DNA of 37,471 nucleotides from the NCBI GenBank assembly GCA_026707935.1, contig JAPOVX010000199.1, positions 1-37,471 on the forward strand, in the 5' to 3' direction. The position numbers were made by a program, and so were the translations under genes. The first letter of the stretch is position 1, and each line of letters begins with the position of its first letter. A model generated the notes under the pieces. It was not told the DNA's origin and made no database searches. It saw nothing but the letters and a program-made list of their open reading frames with translations. This document shows, piece by piece, positions 26,053 through 34,161 of the stretch. Source of the stretch: Paracoccaceae bacterium. GTDB taxonomy: Bacteria > Pseudomonadota > Alphaproteobacteria > Rhodobacterales > Rhodobacteraceae.

Positions 26053-26831
26053 CCGCGGCGAGCGAAATTCTTCGAATCGAAGGACTCCACAAGACATTCG
26101 GCAACCTCGATGTCCTCCAGGGAATCGACTTGCGCGTAACCGCTGGAGAAACGGTCGTTGTGCTGGGTTCCAGCGGGTCGGGAAAGAGTACGCTCTTGCG
26201 TTGCGTGAACTTCATGGAAACCCCGACGAGGGGAAAAGTCTACCTGCACGGCAACCTGGTTGGAACCGAGCAGGATGGTCGCATGCACTATCGCGAGTCC
26301 GAACTGTGCAGGCTGCGTACCCGGATCGGGATGGTCTTTCAGCACTTCAACCTGTTTCCGCACATGACGGTTCTCCAGAACGTCAAGGAAGGCCAGGTGA
26401 CGGTCCTGAAGAGGGACAAGAGCGAGGCCGAGGCAAAGGCCATGGCGCAACTCGAGCGCGTCGGATTGGCGGAAAAGGCGAGTGAATATCCGGCCCGGCT
26501 TTCGGGCGGGCAGAAGCAACGGGTAGCCATTGCACGCGCGTTGGCGATGGACCCTGACGTGATGTTGTTCGACGAAGTGACCTCGGCACTCGATCCTGAA
26601 CTCGTGGGCGAAGTGCTGAAAACCATTCGGCAGCTGGCAGAAGAGGGAATGACCATGCTTGTCGTCACCCATGAACTCGGTTTCGCCTACCATGTCGCGA
26701 ACCGGGTCCTGTTCCTGAACGAAGGGCGGGTTCATGAACAGGGTGAGCCGCATGTCATCCTGAAGTCGCCCGCGACCAGGCGTATGCGCGAGTTCCTGGA
26801 TGGTCACTCGCTGTTCAAGCTGCCGGATTGA
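26049..26831 (+). CDS. ABC transporter ATPase, polar amino acid type (HisP/GlnQ family)
   Basis: The 260-residue ATPase energises the importer. Walker A is GSSGSGKST (40-48), the signature is LSGGQKQ (151-157), Walker B is VMLFDEVTSALDP (171-183) and the switch histidine is in VVTHELG. HisP-type hallmarks are LLRCVNFMETPTRG after Walker A and VFQHFNLFPHMTVLQNV at the Q-loop. The start at 26049 overlaps the upstream permease stop by four bases. The binding-protein gene follows after 188 bases that contain two stem-loops. Confidence 0.95.
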   Translation: MTAASEILRIEGLHKTFGNLDVLQGIDLRVTAGETVVVLGSSGSGKSTLLRCVNFMETPTRGKVYLHGNLVGTEQDGRMHYRESELCRLRTRIGMVFQHFNLFPHMTVLQNVKEGQVTVLKRDKSEAEAKAMAQLERVGLAEKASEYPARLSGGQKQRVAIARALAMDPDVMLFDEVTSALDPELVGEVLKTIRQLAEEGMTMLVVTHELGFAYHVANRVLFLNEGRVHEQGEPHVILKSPATRRMREFLDGHSLFKLPD

Positions 26832-26893
26832 AGCGGTGCCGGAAAGTCAAGGGAGGGGTCAGTGAAACTCGGCGCCCACTTCGCCGACAAAAT

Positions 26894-26925
26894 GGCGTCT
26901 CCGGACTTTTCGCCCGGATGACGCC
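26894..26925 (+). repeat. Inverted repeat between ATPase and binding-protein genes
   Basis: GGCGTC-T-CCGG at 26894-26904 pairs with CCGG-AT-GACGCC at 26914-26925, giving ten base pairs interrupted by a small bulge around a 9-base loop. No T-tract follows, so this is better read as an mRNA-stabilising or processing hairpin than as an intrinsic terminator. Confidence 0.5.
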
Positions 26926-26969
26926 TCGAGAGTCGGCTGTCATCGCGTACGCGAGGCAGTCGACATGAA

Positions 26970-26989
26970 CTGCCCGGAATGGCGGGCAG
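26970..26989 (+). promoter_or_regulatory. Stem-loop just upstream of the binding-protein gene
   Basis: CTGCCCG-GAATGG-CGGGCAG forms a perfect seven-base-pair stem with a six-base loop. It lies about 18 bases before the AAAGGAG ribosome binding site of the next gene. A hairpin here can protect the 5' end of a processed transcript and raise binding-protein output relative to the permeases. Confidence 0.55.
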
Positions 26990-27019
26990 AAAATATCAAG
27001 AATGGGAAAGGAGCATTCC

Positions 27020-27859
27020 ATGAGATCCATTGTCAGAACGACGTTCAGCTGCATCGCCGCTTTTGCAGCGGTGTTGGTGGCGACCTCTGCAGTCCAGGCG
27101 CAATCGACCTGGGAGAAAATCCACGACACCGGGACGTTGCGCATGGGCGTGACGCAGGCGCCCCCCTGGTATTCGAAGAACCCGGAAACCGGGGAATGGG
27201 ACAGCGGCCTGATCGTTTCGATCGGGCAGTCTATGGCCGAGGAACTCGAAGTCGAGCTCGAAGTGGTTGAAGTCACCTGGGCGACGGCGATCGCGGCGTT
27301 GCAGGCCGACAAGATCGACATGATGTTCCTGGATGCGACACCGAAACGGGCAATCGTCGTCGACTACCCGTTCCAGCCGCTTCTCTACATTTCGTTGGCG
27401 GTGCTCGCCAGGGACGACCTGGATGTGGAAAGATGGGAAGATCTCAACAAGCCGGAAGTCAGTATCGCCGTGCCCCAGGCCTCGTCCATGGACGCGTTCC
27501 TGACACGGACGGTTCCGAATGCCGATATCCAGAGATTCCCGGACAACGGTGCTTCGCTGGCCGCGTTCCAGTCCGGTCGCGTCGACGCCGTATCCCTGTT
27601 TCACCCGCCGCTCTTGGCTGCCCGAAAGAAATTCGGTGCGGGCAAGATCGTGATTCCGACGCCGGCATTCAGTTCGCCGTCGTCGATCGCAGTGCGTCGC
27701 GAGGCAGACAAGACGTTCCGGGACTGGGTCAGCCACACGATCTTCTACTATTACGAGACAGGTCGAACCCAGCGATGGTACGAACAGTTCCTGGCGGATT
27801 TCGGCCTCGACCCGAAGGCGTCACCAGTCATTCAGCGTGAACTGCTGTTCGCGAAATGA
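27020..27859 (+). CDS. Periplasmic substrate-binding protein of the ABC importer
   Basis: The 279-residue protein is a family 3 (polar amino acid) extracellular solute-binding protein. The N-terminus is a clear Sec signal peptide with basic start, hydrophobic core and likely cleavage after AVQA at about residue 27. The mature part begins with the usual TLRMGVTQAPPWY and contains ALQADKIDMMF, typical of the fold. I chose ATG 27020 over the ATG at 27002 because AAAGGAG lies at ideal distance before it and the signal peptide then starts correctly. It delivers ligand to the two permeases coded upstream. The C-terminal domain is compact and the substrate is not deducible. It is flanked by hairpins on both sides. 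Confidence 0.93.
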   Translation: MRSIVRTTFSCIAAFAAVLVATSAVQAQSTWEKIHDTGTLRMGVTQAPPWYSKNPETGEWDSGLIVSIGQSMAEELEVELEVVEVTWATAIAALQADKIDMMFLDATPKRAIVVDYPFQPLLYISLAVLARDDLDVERWEDLNKPEVSIAVPQASSMDAFLTRTVPNADIQRFPDNGASLAAFQSGRVDAVSLFHPPLLAARKKFGAGKIVIPTPAFSSPSSIAVRREADKTFRDWVSHTIFYYYETGRTQRWYEQFLADFGLDPKASPVIQRELLFAK

Positions 27860-27867
27860 ACTAACAT

Positions 27868-27895
27868 GTGGCGGCGAACAGGTGTCCGCCGCCAC
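27868..27895 (+). terminator. Perfect 9-bp hairpin after the binding-protein gene
   Basis: GTGGCGGCG at 27868-27876 and CGCCGCCAC at 27887-27895 form a perfect GC-rich stem with a ten-base loop, eight bases after the stop codon. There is no T-tract, so it may be a partial or Rho-assisted terminator or a 3' stabiliser that separates the high-level binding-protein message from the enzyme gene that follows. Confidence 0.5.
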
Positions 27896-27913
27896 CGACC
27901 GAACCGGTGAAAC

Positions 27914-28852
27914 ATGGACTCCCGAAATCACGTGTCGACTCATGACGCACTCGACGACCCGCGCAACGCGGACGTCAGAATTTACGTTGATGGCGAATTC
28001 TTCCACCGCGACGAAGCCAGGGTTTCAGTCTTCGACAGCGGCTTCCTTCTCGGAGACGGAGTTTGGGAAGGGCTGCGAATTCATGACGGATGCGTACCGT
28101 TTCTGGATGAGCACCTGGACAGGTTGTTCGAGGCGGCGAAGTACATCGAACTTGACGTCGGGATGACGCGTGAGGAGTTATCGACCGCTGTCCGGGCGAC
28201 CCTTGGGGTCAATGACATGCATACCGATGCACACGTCCGCCTGATGGTCACGAGGGGCCGTAAACTCAGGCCGTTTCAGCATCCCCATCTCAATATCCAT
28301 GGCGCGACGGTTGTCATCATCGCAGAACACTCCAGGGTCGATCAAGACGCAACCGGTCGTGGTATCCGGCTCTTCACCGTGCCCCACCACCGTGGATTGC
28401 CGTTGACGCAAGATGCCAAGCTGAATTCGCATTCCAAGCTCAACTGCATCATCGCGCTCAACCAGGCGGTACAGGCCGGGGCAGACGAGGCACTGATGCT
28501 TGACCCGTTCGGATTCGTGAATACGACGAATTCCTGCAACTTCTTCATTGCCCGAAAGGGAGAAGTCTGGACCTCGACGGGTGACTACTGCATGAACGGG
28601 ATCACCCGTCGAAGGGTAATCGAACTTTGCCGCGAGAACCGGATTCCGGTTTTCGAGCGCAACTACTCGCTCGTTGACACCTACGGTGCCGACGAGGCTT
28701 TTCTCACCGGTACGTTCGGTGCGCAGACGCCCGTTTCCGAAATCGACGGCAGGTCGATCGGCGGAGGGGAACCTGGCCCGATTTTCAGGAGAATCCGAAA
28801 GCTGTACGCGGAACTCATCCAATCGCAGGTTGCCGCCAATGGACGTGGCTGA
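27914..28852 (+). CDS. Class IV PLP-dependent aminotransferase-like enzyme
   Basis: The 312-residue protein has the class IV (branched-chain / D-amino-acid aminotransferase) fold: YVDGEF followed by VFDSGFLLGDGVWEG (residues 39-53), and the PLP lysine K175 in NSHSKLN. It is a cytoplasmic enzyme that would transaminate or otherwise process the imported amino compound. One oddity is the position that normally holds the glutamate contacting the cofactor pyridine nitrogen (in the V-x-E-x-S-x-S-N-I-F type motif). Here it reads VNTTNSCNFF (202-211), with T204 in place of Glu. This suggests a divergent subfamily or an altered reaction. The gene starts 54 bases after the binding-protein gene and overlaps the regulator gene by 14 bases. 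Annotation as an ilvE-type enzyme would be too specific. Confidence 0.88.
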   Translation: MDSRNHVSTHDALDDPRNADVRIYVDGEFFHRDEARVSVFDSGFLLGDGVWEGLRIHDGCVPFLDEHLDRLFEAAKYIELDVGMTREELSTAVRATLGVNDMHTDAHVRLMVTRGRKLRPFQHPHLNIHGATVVIIAEHSRVDQDATGRGIRLFTVPHHRGLPLTQDAKLNSHSKLNCIIALNQAVQAGADEALMLDPFGFVNTTNSCNFFIARKGEVWTSTGDYCMNGITRRRVIELCRENRIPVFERNYSLVDTYGADEAFLTGTFGAQTPVSEIDGRSIGGGEPGPIFRRIRKLYAELIQSQVAANGRG

Positions 28853-29516
28853 AAACATCCTGAAACCTGTCGAGGACAGGACATTACGTGCCCAGATAAC
28901 GAGGCAAATCCTCGACATGGTCACATCGGGGAACTATTTCCCGGGCGAGAAACTGACCGAAAACGCACTGGCAGAACAGCTTCAGGTCAGTCGTGCCCCA
29001 CTCAGGGAAGCGCTGAGAGAACTCGTCGATCGCGGAGTTCTCGTCAGCCAGCCGTACAAGGGATTGCGGGTTCGGCCGGTCAGTGGCACCGACCTGAAAG
29101 AACTGTATTCACTGCGGACGGAACTGGAACAATTTGCGTTCCGCCTTGCATGGAACAAGCGCAGCGAAGATGCGGTTGCCGATCTCGAATCACGTTATGA
29201 TCGGCTGATCGCGGCACAGCCGACAGGGGACCAGGCGCGAACCATCAGCAAAGAGTTGTCCTTTCATTCCTGGGTTTACGAGCTGTCCGGGCACTCATTG
29301 CTTCTTTCGCACTGGCACCGCCTGACACCGCTGGTCCAGATCTACATGGTTCTCCACTTTCGTGCCCATGGGTCACACGGGCAGTTTCGACACATGACAA
29401 CCGAATACCTGCAATTGGCAAAAGGCGAGGATCTCGACCTCATGCTGTCGCACATTGCGGAACACATGCAGCAGGGATTGCTTGCGGTCCTTAAATCCCT
29501 GGATCGAGGCGATTGA
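28839..29516 (+). CDS. GntR-family transcriptional regulator (FadR/FCD subfamily)
   Basis: The 225-residue regulator has an N-terminal winged helix-turn-helix (about residues 18-80, with GEKLTENALAEQL then VSRAPLREALREL) and an all-helical FCD-type ligand domain after it. Such proteins usually repress a neighbouring catabolic operon until a substrate or intermediate binds. The ATG at 28839 lies inside the end of the aminotransferase gene, so it is probably co-expressed with the enzyme and controls the sulfatase/ABC unit. The likely operator is in the 115-base sulfatase-permease divergent gap, but I cannot identify it by eye. Confidence 0.9.
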   Translation: MDVAENILKPVEDRTLRAQITRQILDMVTSGNYFPGEKLTENALAEQLQVSRAPLREALRELVDRGVLVSQPYKGLRVRPVSGTDLKELYSLRTELEQFAFRLAWNKRSEDAVADLESRYDRLIAAQPTGDQARTISKELSFHSWVYELSGHSLLLSHWHRLTPLVQIYMVLHFRAHGSHGQFRHMTTEYLQLAKGEDLDLMLSHIAEHMQQGLLAVLKSLDRGD

Positions 29517-30405
29517 CCTGGTCGCCAATCCGGCTTCCCTTTGCCGTGTGAACCTTTCCTGGTTTCAAGTCCTGGGCGTCAATTGCGAGACATTCAAGGT
29601 AACGAGCGCCGAGCAACTGGGGTGGGGAAGGGCAGACCAAATCCGCTCCCAAGATGCCGCCAATGCGCACCCCACGAGGACTATGGCCGCAGAAGACCGA
29701 ACACGCGTACATCTTCAACCCGGCGGACTGGTGATTTGGCCTCCCCTTCGGAGAGGTTTTCTTGTCCAAAGACTTCTTGAAATTTTGGGATTTGAACGTT
29801 TTCTGTTGCTCAGTAACGGGATGGTCTAACCGTCTGTTCTTGGGTGGGCTTCGGCCGCCTTCCAACTCGCGTCCCCGCTTTCATCGGCATAGACGATGAA
29901 CTTGCTGAATTCCGTCATCTCACGCGTCTATTCAACTTTCCAAATTTTGCGGAGATGCGAAGCCCCAGGCAGAGGGGAACCGTGAAAGTTCTAACCTGAA
30001 GGCCCTGCCATGACTGCGGCCGGTCGAGTCGTCATCGCCAGCCCCTGCATCGACATGAGGCACCCGCGACACTCTCTTGCCGAGCGCAGAAACGTAACAT
30101 TGTCCTGCTGCGTATCATGTAACGTACAAGGTTCTCCTGACACGGTGTCCCCGGGTTTTCACAGCGCGAATCGGCCACGTTCGCGACAGCCCGAAGCTCC
30201 ATCCAGTGCCAGGGCCGGCAGTGCAGCCCGGCGGACGCCAAAGGCAGTGCGAAGGTACGGCGGTTTGCCGTCGACGCCGGCCGTGCGATGGCCGAGGGCA
30301 TTTGGGACGCCCATTGGCGGAGGATGGTTCACTCTTGGCGATATGCGCGGTTGGCGAAAGCGCAGGAGATGAGTGTCTAGACCAAGGCGGCCGTATACCG
30401 TTTCG
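29517..30405. other. Long non-coding stretch of 889 bp
   Basis: Several short frames are open on both strands, but none resembles a protein family or keeps the codon bias of the neighbours. It lies between a gene ending at 29516 and the end of a reverse-strand gene at 30406. It may hold decayed sequence; no insertion-sequence ends or tRNA were recognised. Confidence 0.45.
29740..29764 (+). terminator. Weak intrinsic-terminator-like hairpin
   Basis: CCTCCCC pairs with GGAGAGG around a TTC loop with one mismatch, followed directly by TTTTCTTG. It sits about 220 bases after the GntR gene and could end that transcript. The stem is short and the match was found by eye. Confidence 0.3.
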
Positions 30406-31626
30406 TCAGGCCCAAAGACTGGAAATCGGCACTGCTGCCAGCTTCTTTCCGAATGGCACAATGTCGGCGCTGTCATAGAGGACGACTCCGTAGGCGAAAC
30501 GCTCACCGAATGTCTCGGCCAGGATTCGCAGCCCTGCGAAATCGCTGGACCTCACGGTTGCGGCAGCCTTGACTTCGATCCCCACGATCGTGCCGTCGTC
30601 GCGCTCCAGAACGATGTCGACCTCGTGCATTTGCTGGTCACGGAAATGGTGGGGCGTCAGTTGCATATCCGATGCCGTCATCAGTTTGAGAATCTCCGAG
30701 AACCCGTAGCTTTCGAGGAGGGCGCCGAACTGTCTGCGGTCCGCCTTGATCCTGGCGAAAGTCAATCCGCGCGCGGCGGCAAGCAAGCCGCAGTCGAGGA
30801 AATGCAGTTTGGGTGTCTTCGCTATCCGCTTCAATGCATTCGTATGCCAGGGTTGCAATGTTGCAACGAGAAAGATCTGTTCCAGCAATCTGACATAGCG
30901 TTGCCCCGTTTTGTGGCTGACACCGATACTGGAACCGAAACGGGAATAATTGACCAACTGGCCTGAATGCTCCGCCAGGAGGCGGACAAATCTCGGCAAC
31001 TCGGCCAGCCTCTCGACCTCCGCGATGTCTCTCAGGTCACGCGTCAGAACCGAATCCAGCCAAGACCGGGCCCAGGCCTGTTGTCGCCTCTCGCTTTCGC
31101 GGGCCAGGGCCTCGGGGAACCCCCCGGTCAGTGCGATCCGGACAAGTTCATCGCCAACCATCGCCTCGCGCACGCCCCTGAAATCCCCCGTGAACAGCTG
31201 TTGCAGGAAGGTTGGCGTCCTCCCCCGGATTTCGGCGCGGGCCAGGGGAAGCATCCGGAGGGTTTCGATCCGGCCGGCCAAGCTGTCGGCAACCCGCGGC
31301 AAGGTCATGACGTTCGCGGAACCGGTCAGGAGAAACCGTCCGGGCCGGTAGTTTTCATCCACCGTCTTCTTGATTGCCAGCAGCAACTCAGGCGCGCGTT
31401 GGACTTCGTCGATGGTTGCCTGGTCCAGGCCACGAAGGAAGCCGACCGGGTCGGATTGTGCGGCATCAAGTGCCGTTCCGTCGTCAAGCGTCATGTAGGT
31501 TCTGCTCGATTCCCCGATCTTCCGGACAAGCGTGGTCTTGCCCGCGCGGCGTGGTCCAACGATCAGGACGACCGGGGTGTCCGAAAGGGACTCTCTCACG
31601 CGATACTCTAGAAAACGTTCGTACAT
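30406..31626 (-). CDS. AAA ATPase with DUF4143 domain
   Basis: The 406-residue protein has Walker A GPRRAGKTT at residues 24-32, a Walker B-like TIDEVQRAPELL (71-82) and the sensor-like LLTGSANVM. The C-terminal DUF4143 part contains HEVDIVLERDDG followed by GIEVKAAAT, the D...E-x-K arrangement of a PD-(D/E)XK-like fold. Proteins of this type are common, often horizontally moved, and their function is not established. No antitoxin or partner gene is adjacent. The ATG at 31626 gives a typical start for the family (MYERFLE). It is a single-gene unit with long non-coding stretches on both sides. Confidence 0.9.
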   Translation of the reverse strand: MYERFLEYRVRESLSDTPVVLIVGPRRAGKTTLVRKIGESSRTYMTLDDGTALDAAQSDPVGFLRGLDQATIDEVQRAPELLLAIKKTVDENYRPGRFLLTGSANVMTLPRVADSLAGRIETLRMLPLARAEIRGRTPTFLQQLFTGDFRGVREAMVGDELVRIALTGGFPEALARESERRQQAWARSWLDSVLTRDLRDIAEVERLAELPRFVRLLAEHSGQLVNYSRFGSSIGVSHKTGQRYVRLLEQIFLVATLQPWHTNALKRIAKTPKLHFLDCGLLAAARGLTFARIKADRRQFGALLESYGFSEILKLMTASDMQLTPHHFRDQQMHEVDIVLERDDGTIVGIEVKAAATVRSSDFAGLRILAETFGERFAYGVVLYDSADIVPFGKKLAAVPISSLWA

Positions 31627-32418
31627 TTCACTTCCCAGGGGCCGGTGATTAGAAGGATAGACAATGACAATTGGAAGTCAACGATCTGTTGATTGGGATG
31701 CCTGGGTCTGTTTGTCGGCCAAGGCAGCGTCTGTGGCGCCGCATTCGGACTCGCCACGCTCGACAGCCTGCAGGTGCATTCTACTCATGTCGCCACCTTC
31801 CTCACTGGGTCGTTGAACGGCGGAAAACCGCGCGCCTGACGATCCGCCCTGAACGGTGATGCCTGGTGGCGATTCAGGCAAAAGGTGCAACTTTTCGGGA
31901 CTCGATATGTCATCGATATGTCATGTTATCCGCCGGGTTTTCATCACGCGCGTTTCGATCGTGGTCCTTCCCCCGATCCGGCTTGAGCCCGGGATATTCG
32001 GGGATTCCGTCTTGGCCGCGAGGATTATCCGCATTTCGGTACCGTTCAGTGATTCAGGTAAAGGTCGCCGATTTGATGGCGAACATGTGGTGTCAAGGGT
32101 GGAGATCTCATCATTCGGGAATTTTCCTGCTCACGCCAGATGCCCGGTCGAAAGGACGTCAAAAGGACACGATGCTCTTGTCGTTCGTGCCGAACCCGGG
32201 GTGACGCGCTCATCCAGGACGTCCTGACACATTCCGTCATGGCGGCAAGTCGGCGGCATTGGCGGATGTTCGACCTCTCCGGCATGCGAAGGTCCGGGGC
32301 TTTCCGCCGGATCGGGAATGCCATACCGGGGAGCGCCTGGGGACTTCCAACTTGCGTACGGCGGAGCAATGTTGCAACAGGCTCGGATGCAGCGGGAAAC
32401 TCGCAGGGAAACGGGACG
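31627..32418. other. Long non-coding stretch upstream of the mrp operon
   Basis: The 792 bases separate divergent units (ATPase gene and mrp operon) and must contain the mrp promoter. Frames such as 32140-32418, which run in phase into mrpE, are arginine-rich and look non-coding. An 11-bp tandem duplication is present at 31902-31923. No tRNA or riboswitch was recognised. Confidence 0.45.
31902..31923. repeat. Perfect tandem duplication of 11 bp
   Basis: TCGATATGTCA occurs twice in direct succession (31902-31912 and 31913-31923). It lies in the divergent non-coding region, about 500 bases before mrpE and 280 bases from the ATPase start. Spacing of one helical turn per unit would suit cooperative binding of a regulator, or it may be a replication-slippage product. 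Confidence 0.6.
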
Positions 32419-32907
32419 ATGAGGCTGGTTGGCTCGGCTGCCTTTCTTGCCGCTCTCTGGCTGCTGATGTCGGGGATTTACAAGCCCTTGGTCATCGGGT
32501 TCGGACTCTTGTCCGTCGCGACCGTGCTTTTTATCACGCGCCGGATGGACAGGGCCGATCGGGATCGTCTCGTTTTCGCCATTCGCCCAGTCGGATTGGT
32601 TCGGTATCTCGTTTGGTTGCTGGTCGAAATCGCGCGGGCAAACTGGGCCGTCACGAGGCTGATCCTTTCGCGGACGATGCCCTTGAGACAGGTGATCTTC
32701 GATGTGCCGAGCAGCCAGTCAACGGACATCGGCCGAACCCTGTTCGCCAACTCGATCACGCTGACTCCGGGCACGATCTCTGTGGAAACCGTTGAAGAAA
32801 ACAACGTGATCCAGGTGCATGCCGTCGCCTACGAAGAAAACGATCCCGCCGCACTGGCGGACATGGACCGAAGGGTCACGGCGGTTGAGACCGGGAAAAA
32901 CGGGTGA
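32419..32907 (+). CDS. mrpE: Mrp/Mnh cation/proton antiporter subunit E
   Basis: The 162-residue protein begins with two membrane segments (about residues 5-38), then has the family core VRYLVWLLVEIARANWAV and SITLTPGT, which is diagnostic of MrpE/MnhE. It is part of the multi-subunit Na+(K+)/H+ antiporter in the cytoplasmic membrane, related to complex I. I chose the ATG at 32419 after CAGGGAAACGGGACG; the open frame extends upstream to 32140 but that part is unlike the family. Its stop overlaps the mrpF start (TGATG). It is the first gene of the operon here, an order (E-F-G first) different from the classical A-to-G operon. Confidence 0.93.
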   Translation: MRLVGSAAFLAALWLLMSGIYKPLVIGFGLLSVATVLFITRRMDRADRDRLVFAIRPVGLVRYLVWLLVEIARANWAVTRLILSRTMPLRQVIFDVPSSQSTDIGRTLFANSITLTPGTISVETVEENNVIQVHAVAYEENDPAALADMDRRVTAVETGKNG

Positions 32908-33215
32908 TGTTCGTTGTCGCAGCCTGCGCGATCGGTGTCGCGATGGTCCTGACCTTCATTCGATTGTGTACGGGTCCGACCCTCTATGACAGGGTCGCCG
33001 CGGTCAACGCGTTCGGAACCGAAACAGTACTCCTGATCGGCGTGATCGGATTCCTGACCGGACGGCCTGACTTCCTCGACATTGCCCTGCTGTACGCATT
33101 GATCAACTTCGTCGGCACGATCGCCATACTGAAGTTCTTTCGCTATCGGGCGATCGGTGATCCGGTCACTGCCGGCAGCCCAGACGGCAGTCGCGGTGAA
33201 AGGATACGGTCTTGA
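32907..33215 (+). CDS. mrpF: Mrp/Mnh antiporter subunit F
   Basis: The 102-residue protein has three membrane segments and the conserved GPTLYDRVAAVNAFGT and DIALLYALINFVGTIA of MrpF/MnhF. ATG 32907 overlaps the mrpE stop by one base; a GTG three bases earlier is also possible. The C-terminal 17 residues are polar. Its stop overlaps the next gene by four bases. Confidence 0.93.
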   Translation: MFVVAACAIGVAMVLTFIRLCTGPTLYDRVAAVNAFGTETVLLIGVIGFLTGRPDFLDIALLYALINFVGTIAILKFFRYRAIGDPVTAGSPDGSRGERIRS

Positions 33216-33580
33216 ATTCCGTGCTGTTGATTGACACCCTGGGCTGGATCCTGATCCTGGCAGGTTCGGTCTTTCTCGTGACCGGGGCCATCGGACTGAT
33301 CCGTTTTCCCGACTTCTGGTCCCGGCTTCACGCGCTCTCGGTCCTGGATTCCGCCGGTGTGCTGCTTCTGCTCGCAGGCATGTGTATCCAGGGTGGCTGG
33401 TCGCTGGTAACCGTCAAGCTGGTGATCATCGGGTTGTTCCTGCTCATTACGGGACCAACGGCGACCCATGCACTGGCCAATGCCGCGCTGGTGTCGGGGC
33501 TGCGCCCGCTGTCAGGGACCGGGGGTCGGAACCCGGGAACGGAGGATTCGACTGCCGGCAAACCAGGCGTCGATCGTTAA
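33212..33580 (+). CDS. mrpG: Mrp/Mnh antiporter subunit G
   Basis: The 122-residue membrane protein has the MrpG core GAIGLIRFPDFWSRLHA and LITGPTATHALANAA. The start is probably TTG 33212 in a TTGA overlap with mrpF; a GTG at 33221 is the alternative. The last 25 residues are a polar tail. Subunit G packs with E and F in the membrane complex. Confidence 0.92.
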   Translation: MNSVLLIDTLGWILILAGSVFLVTGAIGLIRFPDFWSRLHALSVLDSAGVLLLLAGMCIQGGWSLVTVKLVIIGLFLLITGPTATHALANAALVSGLRPLSGTGGRNPGTEDSTAGKPGVDR

Positions 33581-33600
33581 GGCCGGGCATCGAGCAGGGC

Positions 33601-34161
33601 ATGCCGGACACCTGGATCAATATCTTTCTGTTCACCATGCTGGCGGCAACAGCGCTGGCAATCGTCGGTGTCAGGCACCTGTTTGCCGTCATCATGCTTT
33701 TCGGCGTCTTCAGCCTGTTGTCTGCACTCCTGTTCGTGACCCTCGACGCCGTCGATGTCGCCTTCACCGAGGCTGCCGTCGGGGCAGGGATCTCGACCGT
33801 TCTCATGCTTGGAACAGTCGCGCTGACCAGTCGAACGGAACGCCACACGGCAAGAAAGCGACAGGTTTGGGCGCTCCCCCTCGTTCTTGTAACTGCCGCG
33901 GCGCTGTTTTACGGCACACTGGACATGCCTGGCTTCGGCGGTGCCGACACACCGGCACAGCGTCATGTCGCTCCCCATTACCTGGATCAGACCGCATCCG
34001 AAATCGGGATTCCCAATGTCGTTACGGCAGTCCTGGCGAGTTACCGGGGATACGACACGCTGGGCGAAACCGCCGTCATCTTTACGGCAGGCGTCGGTGT
34101 GCTTCTGATCATCAGCGGGCTCGGCATTCGTCGGCGAAGAGACGAGGACGAGGACGGTTAA
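33601..34161 (+). CDS. DUF4040 subunit, equivalent to the MrpA C-terminal part
   Basis: The 186-residue membrane protein contains DVAFTEAAVGAGISTVL, the hallmark of DUF4040/MbhD-like domains that in classical Mrp systems form the C-terminal part of the large MrpA subunit. Here the domain is a separate gene. The second half (about residues 83-186) has two hydrophobic segments and GYDTLGETAVIFTAGVGVLLI, which corresponds to the MbhE-like/MrpB N-terminal segment. The ATG at 33601 follows GAGCAGGG; a longer frame opening at 33382 only shadows mrpG. The stop overlaps the next start by one base. Confidence 0.88.
   Translation: MPDTWINIFLFTMLAATALAIVGVRHLFAVIMLFGVFSLLSALLFVTLDAVDVAFTEAAVGAGISTVLMLGTVALTSRTERHTARKRQVWALPLVLVTAAALFYGTLDMPGFGGADTPAQRHVAPHYLDQTASEIGIPNVVTAVLASYRGYDTLGETAVIFTAGVGVLLIISGLGIRRRRDEDEDG

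Noticed and set aside
26016..26807. Reverse 263-codon open frame
   Set aside because: It is a mirror of the ABC ATPase gene; mirrored codon bias explains the absence of stops.
29517..30405. Possible transposase or insertion-sequence remnant
   Set aside because: No terminal inverted repeats, target duplication or transposase motif could be recognised in any frame.
30373..31611. Forward open frames of 130-214 codons
   Set aside because: They are antisense to the DUF4143 ATPase, which has clear Walker motifs.
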